Shown here: positions 54,700 to 61,216 of the stretch, in pieces
Layout: every line of letters starts with the position of its first letter
Position numbering within the stretch: the stretch's first letter is position 1
Assembly (NCBI RefSeq): GCF_003953935.1
Contig: NZ_RXLQ01000001.1
Coordinates: forward strand, 98,121-162,120
DNA length: 64,000 nt
Origin: Massilia atriviolacea
Lineage (GTDB): Bacteria > Pseudomonadota > Gammaproteobacteria > Burkholderiales > Burkholderiaceae_D
Reading direction: 5' to 3'
Program-made: the position numbers and the translations under genes
Notes under the pieces: model-generated
The model's input: only the letters and a program-made list of their open reading frames with translations
What the model was told of the DNA's origin: nothing
The model's database searches: none

Positions 54700-56715
54700 T
54701 TAGGCAACTTCGCGTTGCTTGCGCGCGATCAGGTCAAGATCGCATTTGGGACAAAATGGATGGCTGCCCGCCAGATAACCGTGCTTGGGGCAGATCGAAA
54801 ACGTCGGCGTAACGGTGATATACGGCAGGCCGAAACGCCCGAGCGCGCGCCTGACCAGCTGCCGGCAGGCGTCGGCGGTGGACAGCGGCTCGCTCATGTA
54901 CAGGTGCAGTACGGTGCCGCCGGTGTACTTGCGCTGCAGCGGATCCTGGCGCTCCAGCGCCTCGAAGGGATCGTCGGTAAACCCCACCGGCAGCTGCGAG
55001 GAGTTGGTGTAGTAGGGCATGGCGTTGGTTCCGGCCTGCAGGATGTCCGGATGGCGCTTGCGGTCTTCGCGCGCAAAACGGTAGGTGGTGCCTTCGGCGG
55101 GTGTCGCTTCGAGGTTGTACATATGGCCGGTCTGCTCCTGGAATTCGAGCATGCGCGCACGCACGTGGTCCAGCAGGCGCAGGGCGAAGGCATGGCCCCA
55201 TTCGGTCGAGATATCCTGCTCGCCCCAGCTGAAATTGCGGATCATTTCATTGACCCCGTTCACGCCCAGCGTCGAAAAGTGATTGCGCAAGGTGCCGAGG
55301 TAGCGCTTGGTGTACGGGAACAGGCCATTGTCCATATGCCGCTGGATCACCTTGCGCTTGATTTCCAGGCTGTCGCGTCCCAGCTCCAGCAGGCGGTCGA
55401 GCGCGTCGAACAGGCCTTCCTCGTCGTCCGCATGCAGGTAACCGAGGCGCGCGCAGTTGACCGTCACCACGCCGAGCGAGCCGGTTTGCTCGGCCGATCC
55501 GAACAGGCCGTTGCCGCGCTTGAGCAGTTCGCGCAGGTCGAGCTGCAGGCGGCAGCACATCGAGCGGATCATGTTCGGCTTGAGTTCCGAGTTCAGGAAG
55601 TTCTGGAAGTAGGGCAGGCCGTAGCGCGCCGTCATCTCGAACAGCAGCTCGGCGTTGGGGCTGTTCCAGGCAAAGTCCTCGGTGATGTTGTAGGTCGGGA
55701 TGGGGAAGGTAAAGACGCGCCCCTTGGCGTCGCCGGCCATCATGATCTCGATATAGGCGCGGTTGATCATGTCCATCTCGACCTGCAGCTCGCCGTAGGT
55801 GAACGGCATCTCGACGCCGGCGATCTGCGGTACCTGCTCGCGCAGGTCCTCAGGGCATACCCAGTCGAACGTCAGGTTGGTAAACGGCGTCTGCGTGCCC
55901 CAGCGCGACGGCACGTTCAGGTTGTAGATTAGCTCCTGGATGTACTGCTTGACGCTCTCGTAGCTCAATTCGTCGACCCGCACGTACGGCGCCATGTAGG
56001 TATCGAAGGAGCTGAAGGCCTGGGCGCCGGCCCACTCGTTCTGCAGGGTGCCGAGGAAATTGACGATCTGGCCGATCGCGCTCGACATGTGCTTCGGCGG
56101 CGACGATTCGATCTTGCCCGGCACGCCATTCAGGCCTTCATGCAGGAGCGTGCGCAGCGACCAGCCGGCGCAATACCCGGCCAGCATGTCGAGGTCGTGG
56201 ATATGCAGGTCGGCGCTGCGGTGGGCCTCGCCCACGGCCGGCGGATAGACATGATCGAGCCAGTAGTTGGCGATCACCTTGCCCGACACGTTGAGAATCA
56301 GCCCGCCCAGCGAGTAGCCCTGGTTGGCGTTGGCGTTGACGCGCCAGTCGCGCTGTTCCAGGTATTCGTTCATCGACGCCTCGACATCGATCAGGCTTTT
56401 GCGGTCGCGCCGCAAGCCGTGGTGCTGCTCGCGGTAGACGACATAGGCGCGCAGGGTGGCGCGGTGGCCGGCCTCGAACAGGGCCGCCTCCACCGCATCC
56501 TGGACCTGCTCGACGCCGGGGATGCCGGTCGACAGGGCGGCCAGCGCGGGCAGTACGGCGCTGGTGGTCAGCAGATGGGCGGTATCGGCATCGAACTCGC
56601 CGCTGGCCTGCGCGGCGCGGCGCAGGGCCGACTCGATGCGGCCGGCGTCGAACGGCTTGATGGCGCCGTCGCGCTTGCGCAGTTGGGTGGGGACGTGAAA
56701 CGGTGGAATGGTCAT
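54700..56715 (-). CDS. nrdD: Anaerobic (class III) ribonucleoside-triphosphate reductase, main chain
   Basis: 671 residues from ATG 56715, which has the RBS GGAGAG; an ATG 18 bp upstream lacks one. An N-terminal ATP-cone (about 8-100, VPTQLRKRDGAIKPFD) regulates activity. The ten-stranded barrel follows, with GSAEQTGSLGVVTVNCARLGYL and PSRWGTQTPFTNLTFDW. The C-terminus has the zinc-type CPKHGYLAGSHPFCPKCD and then stops, without the glycyl-radical loop. That piece is on the next gene. It makes dNTPs from NTPs without O2. Two NrdR boxes and an Fnr-like site lie upstream. Confidence 0.93.
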   Translation of the reverse strand: MTIPPFHVPTQLRKRDGAIKPFDAGRIESALRRAAQASGEFDADTAHLLTTSAVLPALAALSTGIPGVEQVQDAVEAALFEAGHRATLRAYVVYREQHHGLRRDRKSLIDVEASMNEYLEQRDWRVNANANQGYSLGGLILNVSGKVIANYWLDHVYPPAVGEAHRSADLHIHDLDMLAGYCAGWSLRTLLHEGLNGVPGKIESSPPKHMSSAIGQIVNFLGTLQNEWAGAQAFSSFDTYMAPYVRVDELSYESVKQYIQELIYNLNVPSRWGTQTPFTNLTFDWVCPEDLREQVPQIAGVEMPFTYGELQVEMDMINRAYIEIMMAGDAKGRVFTFPIPTYNITEDFAWNSPNAELLFEMTARYGLPYFQNFLNSELKPNMIRSMCCRLQLDLRELLKRGNGLFGSAEQTGSLGVVTVNCARLGYLHADDEEGLFDALDRLLELGRDSLEIKRKVIQRHMDNGLFPYTKRYLGTLRNHFSTLGVNGVNEMIRNFSWGEQDISTEWGHAFALRLLDHVRARMLEFQEQTGHMYNLEATPAEGTTYRFAREDRKRHPDILQAGTNAMPYYTNSSQLPVGFTDDPFEALERQDPLQRKYTGGTVLHLYMSEPLSTADACRQLVRRALGRFGLPYITVTPTFSICPKHGYLAGSHPFCPKCDLDLIARKQREVA

Positions 56716-56729
56716 TTGCTCTCCATGAG

Positions 56730-56745
56730 GCACAAGATATAGTGC
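56730..56745. promoter_or_regulatory. NrdR box 1 of nrdD
   Basis: GCACTATATCTTGTGC on the minus strand, close to the NrdR consensus ACACwATATATwGTGT. It lies 14 bp upstream of the nrdD start and 15 bp from box 2. Confidence 0.8.
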
Positions 56746-56760
56746 ATGGGGAGAGGTTAT

Positions 56761-56776
56761 TGACTATATCTAGTGT
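56761..56776. promoter_or_regulatory. NrdR box 2 of nrdD
   Basis: ACACTAGATATAGTCA on the minus strand, 13 of 16 positions of the NrdR consensus. With box 1 the centre-to-centre distance is 31 bp, about three helical turns, which is the known layout for NrdR repression. ATP/dATP-sensing NrdR should therefore control nrdD-nrdG. Confidence 0.8.
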
Positions 56777-56810
56777 GGTCAACGAGGTTTGTGGAGCGAT
56801 GCGAAAATCC

Positions 56811-56824
56811 TTGATGCAGATTGG
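56811..56824. promoter_or_regulatory. Fnr/Dnr-like site upstream of nrdD
   Basis: TTGATGCAGATTGG has the left Fnr half-site TTGAT and a weak right half. It shares the longer context ATCCTTGATGCAG with the site at 50877. It is about 96 bp before nrdD, beyond the NrdR boxes, as expected for an activator. It lies just after the end of the SCO gene. Confidence 0.55.
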
Positions 56825-56838
56825 TTTTTCGCCGTCGC

Positions 56839-57429
56839 CTACTTCACTGCCAGCTTGATCTGCGCCACCAGGGCCGGATCCGGCAGGGGGCTCAGTTGGG
56901 TGCTGCTGGCCAGGACCTTGCCGTTCGCGTCGAGCAGGCTGACCCGCGTTGTGTGGTTGATCTCGCCGTTGCTGACGCTGCGGTACTTGACCTGCAGCGC
57001 GCCGGCCATGGCCCGCGTATGGGTCTCGTTGGCGGCCACGGCGAGGCGGAAGATGGCCGGATCGAGCTTGTGCGATTTGGCCAGGTCGGCCAGCGAGGCG
57101 GGCGAATCGTACAGCGGATCGAGGCTGACCATCAGCACCGCCAGCCGGCCCGGCGCGGGCTTGACCTCGTCGACGGTGCGGCGCAGGTTTTCGATGATGA
57201 TCGGGCAGGCCGCGTTGCAGTCGCCGTAGAACATGGTCACCAGCAGTGGGCGGCCGGCCAGCGCGCGCCAGTCGAACTGGCGCCCCTGGCTGTCCTTCAG
57301 CGGGACCGACAGGCGGTACAGCGACTCGGCGGGCAGCGCCTCGGCGTGCGCCAGCGGCGCCGCGATCAGTGCGGCGGCGAGCGCGCCGGCACGCAGCGCG
57401 GTGCGGCGTAAGGGATTGAAGGGGTTCAT
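56839..57429 (-). CDS. SCO-family thioredoxin-fold copper protein
   Basis: 196 residues from ATG 57429, with a signal peptide (about 1-31, RTALRAGALAAALIAAPLAHA). The copper/redox motif CNAACP (CxxxC) and the distal His in NGEINHTTRVSLLD are present, so it can bind copper. SCO proteins mature the CuA site of cytochrome oxidase. Here the position after nirV and nirK suggests copper delivery to nitrite reductase. Start overlaps the nirV stop by 4 bp. Confidence 0.88.
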   Translation of the reverse strand: MNPFNPLRRTALRAGALAAALIAAPLAHAEALPAESLYRLSVPLKDSQGRQFDWRALAGRPLLVTMFYGDCNAACPIIIENLRRTVDEVKPAPGRLAVLMVSLDPLYDSPASLADLAKSHKLDPAIFRLAVAANETHTRAMAGALQVKYRSVSNGEINHTTRVSLLDANGKVLASSTQLSPLPDPALVAQIKLAVK

Positions 57430-58223
57430 GGTCTGTCTTTCGGTTTGGGTGCATCGGGAGTTGCGCCGCGTGCGCAGCGAAAACCCAGGTAGCCGCCGTC
57501 CTGCGCGCCATCCATCGCCGCCAGCAGGGCGATGCGCATCAGGACCGCGTAGTTGCGGCGGTCGCCCAGCGAGAGCGCCGCGCCGCCGCAGTAATCGAGC
57601 TGCTTGCGCGGGTCTTGCGTGCGGCTGTCGGCGCTGACGAACAGTGCGCTGTAATCCTCGACCCATTCCCATACCAGGCCGTGCATGTCATACAGGCCGT
57701 AGTAATTGGGCGCGTCGGCGCGCGTCCGGGATGGCGGCGTGCTGGCCGGATGGGCGTACCAGTTGAGGATGTGCTCCAGCCACTGGGGATCGTCGCGGGC
57801 GTCGGCACGGGTGGCGTCGGCCGAGGCGGCGAATTCCCATTCGTACCAGCGCGGCAGGCGTGCGCCCTCGCTGGCGCAAAAGGCATTCGCCGCGTGCCAG
57901 CTGACGTTGGTGACCGGCGCGTCGGGCGCCAGCGTGCCATGGTCGGCGGCGCCGCTCCACGCTGTCAGATACGTCGGTGCGGCCAGCACCGCCGGCGCCT
58001 GGCCGCGCTGCCATTCCGGATGGGCGAGCAGGAACTGGCGGAACTCGGCGTTGCTGACCGGTGCGGCGCGCATCGAAAACGGCGCCACCACGGCCGGCGC
58101 CTCCTTGCCGTCGGCCGGCATCACGGAGCGCAGCACGCCGCCGGGCAGCGCGACGTACTCGCCGGCAGCGGCGGCGCCGCACAACATCGCCGCGCAGGCG
58201 AAGGTGGTCAGGGAGCGGTTCAT
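57426..58223 (-). CDS. nirV: NirV-type formylglycine-generating-enzyme-like protein
   Basis: 265 residues with a signal peptide (TFACAAMLCGAAAAG) and the SUMF1/FGE fold: VSNAEFRQFL, PVTNVSWHAANAFCASEGARLPRWYEWEFA, YDMHGLVWEWVEDY and GGYLGFRCAR. This exported family is called NirV in several denitrifiers, where it sits next to nirK; its biochemical role is still unclear. It is 7 bp after nirK and overlaps the SCO gene, so the three are coupled. Confidence 0.85.
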   Translation of the reverse strand: MNRSLTTFACAAMLCGAAAAGEYVALPGGVLRSVMPADGKEAPAVVAPFSMRAAPVSNAEFRQFLLAHPEWQRGQAPAVLAAPTYLTAWSGAADHGTLAPDAPVTNVSWHAANAFCASEGARLPRWYEWEFAASADATRADARDDPQWLEHILNWYAHPASTPPSRTRADAPNYYGLYDMHGLVWEWVEDYSALFVSADSRTQDPRKQLDYCGGAALSLGDRRNYAVLMRIALLAAMDGAQDGGYLGFRCARGATPDAPKPKDRP

Positions 58224-58230
58224 CGCGCGT

Positions 58231-59649
58231 TCAATTGGCTTTGACCTGGCGCATCTGCTTGACCTGGGCCGGCGTGATGACCGGTTTACCGGCGTTCATC
58301 TCGGTGCTGACGTAGTTGATGACGGCGGCCACATCGTCGTCGTCGAGGTCCTGCGGCGGCATGACCGAGTTGTAATGCTCGCCGTTGACGACCAGCTCTC
58401 CGCTGCGGCCATGCAGCACGATGTGCGCCATTTCGTAAGGCCGCTCCTGGAAGAAGTCCGAATTGGCCAGCGGCGGGAACACGCCCGGTACGCCTTTGCC
58501 GTCCGGCAGATGGCAGGACGCGCAGGTATTGTCGTACACGGCCTTGCCGCGCAGGCGCTGCGCATCGGTGGCGGCGGGTACCGGCGGCGCCTTGGCCGCG
58601 ACGGCTGGCGGCTTCGAGCCGGGCAGCGGCGTCTTGATGCCCTTGCCGTAGATGTCCGGCCGCTCAGGTCCGCTGACCGACATCAGGCCGACCGCGCCCT
58701 TGTTGAAGGCGCGCGTGAGCGAGTGGTCGACCAGGGTCAGGTTGCCCGGCACACGCGGCACGAATTCGACGATGGTCGAGCCGCCCGCTGGCACCAGCGT
58801 GGTCTGGACGTTTTCCGTGAAGCGCGAACCGCCTTCGGTATAGACCTTGTCGAAGATGGCGCCGATGACGTGGAAGCTCGAGACGATATTCGGACCGCCC
58901 ACGCCGAAGAACATGCGCACCTTCTCGCCCGCCTTGGCGGTCAGCGCGCCCTGGCCGGTCAGTGCGCCGTCGGCGCCGTTGAACAGCACATAGGTTGGGC
59001 GCTCGTCGACCGCCTTCTGCATGTCGAAGCCCTGCAGGCCGGGAGCGCGGTAGGCGCCGGTGGTGTAGAAGTCGCCCTGCATGACGTAGTATTCCTTGTC
59101 GACCTTGGACATGCCTTCCTTCGGTTCGACCAGGATCATGCCGTACATGCCGTTGGCGACGTGCATGCCGACCGGCGCGGTGGCGCAGTGGTAGACGTAC
59201 AGGCCGGGAGCCAGCGCCTTGAAGGTGAAGCTGGCCTGGTTGCCCGGCGCGATCAGGGTTTGTCCGGCCCCGCCGCCGGGACCGGTGACGGCGTGCAGGT
59301 CGATATTGTGGGGCAGCTTGTTGCCGGCCAGGTTTTGCAGATTGAGTTCGACCGTGTCGCCTTCGCGCACGCGGATCATCTTGCCGGGGACGGTGCCGCC
59401 GAAGGTCCAGAAGGTGTAGCGCGTGCCGGGTGCGATTTCGCGCTCGACTTCCTCGACGGTCAGGTTGACGACCACGCGCGCCGGGGTCTTGCGCGTGATT
59501 TGCGGCGGCAGCAAGGGCGGCGCCAGCAATTGCTGATGGATGACGGGCAGCGCCGGCTCGGCGGCCGGAGCGGAGATGGCGTGCAGCGAAAGGAGAGCGG
59601 AAGCGGTGGCGAAGCAGGTGCCGGCGAGGCGGAGAGGAAGCGAGCGCAT
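58231..59649 (-). CDS. nirK: Copper nitrite reductase with C-terminal cytochrome c domain
   Basis: 472 residues with a signal peptide (about 1-29). Two cupredoxin domains contain the type 1 and type 2 copper ligands: LPHNIDLHAVTG, LYVYHCATAPVGMHVANGMYG, and FHVIGAIFDKVY. The C-terminal domain (about 375-472) has a heme c motif CASCH and methionine in SVMPPQDLDDDD. Such NirK-cytochrome fusions occur in Ralstonia pickettii and others; the heme passes electrons to the type 1 copper internally. It reduces nitrite to NO in the periplasm. It heads the nirK-nirV-sco operon. Confidence 0.95.
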   Translation of the reverse strand: MRSLPLRLAGTCFATASALLSLHAISAPAAEPALPVIHQQLLAPPLLPPQITRKTPARVVVNLTVEEVEREIAPGTRYTFWTFGGTVPGKMIRVREGDTVELNLQNLAGNKLPHNIDLHAVTGPGGGAGQTLIAPGNQASFTFKALAPGLYVYHCATAPVGMHVANGMYGMILVEPKEGMSKVDKEYYVMQGDFYTTGAYRAPGLQGFDMQKAVDERPTYVLFNGADGALTGQGALTAKAGEKVRMFFGVGGPNIVSSFHVIGAIFDKVYTEGGSRFTENVQTTLVPAGGSTIVEFVPRVPGNLTLVDHSLTRAFNKGAVGLMSVSGPERPDIYGKGIKTPLPGSKPPAVAAKAPPVPAATDAQRLRGKAVYDNTCASCHLPDGKGVPGVFPPLANSDFFQERPYEMAHIVLHGRSGELVVNGEHYNSVMPPQDLDDDDVAAVINYVSTEMNAGKPVITPAQVKQMRQVKAN

Positions 59650-59730
59650 GATAAGACCTTTTCTTTTTCTGTTGGACGCTGCGAAAGGCAGCCGTCAACA
59701 GAATGCTAAGGTTTGCGTTCTGGAAATTCC

Positions 59731-59744
59731 TTGATGTAGATTGT
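59731..59744. promoter_or_regulatory. Fnr/Dnr-like site upstream of nirK
   Basis: TTGATGTAGATTGT, with the context TTCCTTGATGTAG shared with the sites before nrdD and hemerythrin. About 82 bp before nirK. The right half-site is weak. Confidence 0.55.
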
Positions 59745-59796
59745 ATTTCCGGGCATTCTGCTGGCATGCCCAACCGGGCGGCTTTGAAAGAAGATC

Positions 59797-60483
59797 ATGC
59801 ATCGACAATGCGCAGCGAACCGGAAGATGAACATGACGATTGCCGGGCTGTTGTCGCTGCTCGCATTGGCGGGCTGCGACTGGAAGGAGCGTGAAGCGCG
59901 CCAGCGGCAGGAGGAACTCGATCGCACGTTTACCGCGACCTCGTACAACTACACGCGGTACATCCTTCACCAGATCGCGTTCAAGGACAGCGCGCTGCCC
60001 TTCAAGATCGATAATGCGCCGTCGGGCGGCTCCACTTACCGGGTCAATGGGAGCGAAGAGACACTCGATAACGGTGAAAAGATCACCCGTAGCGCGAGCA
60101 CGTGCTGCTTCATGTGGAGCGGCCCGCTGGACAAGCCCGGGCGCGTACGCCTCGTCTGGCTCGTGATTCATAATCTCGGCTACTATGACGCGGAGCCGGA
60201 AGGGTACGAAGCGCCTTCCAGGAACAACCCGCGCGGCGGGCGCTGGTGTCAGGCCATCGTCGATATCCGGCCGGCGGCGGGTCCCGATCGTCCGGATATG
60301 GTGGCGTTTCACTTCCTCGCCGACGGTTCGGTGCAGGCGCAGCTAGCAAATGAAATGACGGCGAAACCGCTCGCGTCGTCAGAGGTAAAGCGGCATTCGG
60401 CCCCAATGCCCGAAGGCCAGGTCTGCCGCCAGGAGATTGACAATCCCTGGTATGGCATACCGCCCAAGCCTCATCGCGAGTGA
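59797..60483 (+). CDS. DUF3304-type lipoprotein of unknown function
   Basis: 228 residues from ATG 59797 (RBS GAAAGAAGA); ATG 59827 gives a shorter signal. The lipobox is LAGC in SLLALAGCDWKERE, so it is probably an outer-membrane or periplasmic lipoprotein. The mature part has four cysteines (TCCF, RWCQAI, VCRQEI) and WLVIHNLGYYDAEP-like strands, as in DUF3304 proteins. It lies divergent from nirK and converges on the SirB gene. It may be unrelated to denitrification. Confidence 0.75.
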   Translation: MHRQCAANRKMNMTIAGLLSLLALAGCDWKEREARQRQEELDRTFTATSYNYTRYILHQIAFKDSALPFKIDNAPSGGSTYRVNGSEETLDNGEKITRSASTCCFMWSGPLDKPGRVRLVWLVIHNLGYYDAEPEGYEAPSRNNPRGGRWCQAIVDIRPAAGPDRPDMVAFHFLADGSVQAQLANEMTAKPLASSEVKRHSAPMPEGQVCRQEIDNPWYGIPPKPHRE

Positions 60484-60494
60484 GCCGAACTGCC

Positions 60495-60875
60495 TTAGCC
60501 GAACGGGACCACCTGGCGCGTGAGCGCCACCTCGACGATGTAAGCCACGGTGAGCATGGCCGCGCCGAAGGCCGCCGCGCGCACCGCTTTCGGACGCCCC
60601 GGCTTGAGTGCGACCACGCCCAGCACGATGTACAGTACCAGCGCGACCACCTTGGCGCCCAGCCAGGGCTGCGCAAACGGGTACTGGCCGCTCCACACCA
60701 CCATGGTGATGGCGCTGGCCAGCAGTACCGAGTCGACGATATGCGGTACGCTCTTCACCCAGCGCTGTCCCAGTTGCGGCGAGTCGCGCAGCATCCAGAT
60801 ACCGCGCAACATGAACAGGAAGATGCTGAGCGCCGCGCAGCTCATATGCAGGTGTTTGACGGCGAGGTACCCCAT
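60495..60875 (-). CDS. SirB2-family membrane protein
   Basis: 126 residues with four membrane helices. YLAVKHLHMSCAALSIFLFMLRGIWML and KSVPHIVDSVLLASAITMVV are characteristic of SirB. In other betaproteobacteria SirB-like genes occur close to nitrite or NO reduction. It follows DUF2249 by 14 bp and norB upstream, so it is probably the last gene of the norB transcript. Function unknown; heme or quinone binding is possible through the conserved His. Confidence 0.8.
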   Translation of the reverse strand: MGYLAVKHLHMSCAALSIFLFMLRGIWMLRDSPQLGQRWVKSVPHIVDSVLLASAITMVVWSGQYPFAQPWLGAKVVALVLYIVLGVVALKPGRPKAVRAAAFGAAMLTVAYIVEVALTRQVVPFG

Positions 60876-60889
60876 GCTTGTCCTTCTCT

Positions 60890-61147
60890 TCAGGCGATCC
60901 CGAAGTCGATGATGATTTCGCCCGGCGCGCGCGCCACGTAGGCGATCGTCACGCTCGATCCGAAGTGGGCCTCGATCTGCGCCAGCAGCGGCAGCGGATC
61001 GTGGTCGTTATAAAAGCGCATGGTCTCTCCCGGCTCCAGCGCGGACAGCGCGCCGAAGATGGCGGCGTGCCGGAAGCGCTTGGCGACGCCGCGCGCGTCG
61101 AAGGGATAGAGGCCGATCGAGGCGGATGAGGCAATTGCGTGTGTCAT
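60890..61147 (-). CDS. Second DUF2249 small protein
   Basis: 85 residues: YPFDARGVAKRFRHAAIFGALSALEPGETMRFYNDHDPLPLLAQIEAHFGS. It is a DUF2249 domain without the TusA cysteine. It lies 69 bp after norB and ahead of the SirB gene. Its twin at 50102-50356 is beside hemerythrin. Small DUF2249 proteins are recurrent partners of NO-related genes, role unknown. Confidence 0.85.
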   Translation of the reverse strand: MTHAIASSASIGLYPFDARGVAKRFRHAAIFGALSALEPGETMRFYNDHDPLPLLAQIEAHFGSSVTIAYVARAPGEIIIDFGIA

Positions 61148-61216
61148 GTTGCTGCTCCTTGCGTAGTGTAATCGATGCGGGCCCCGGCCGGAAGCGCCGG
61201 CCGGGGAAAATGCGTT

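Noticed and set aside
54487-54702. Frameshift or premature stop splitting one nrdD gene
   Set aside because: The second ORF has its own ATG and AAGGAG at correct spacing and an N-terminal lead of about 20 residues before the homologous loop, so two genes are more likely.
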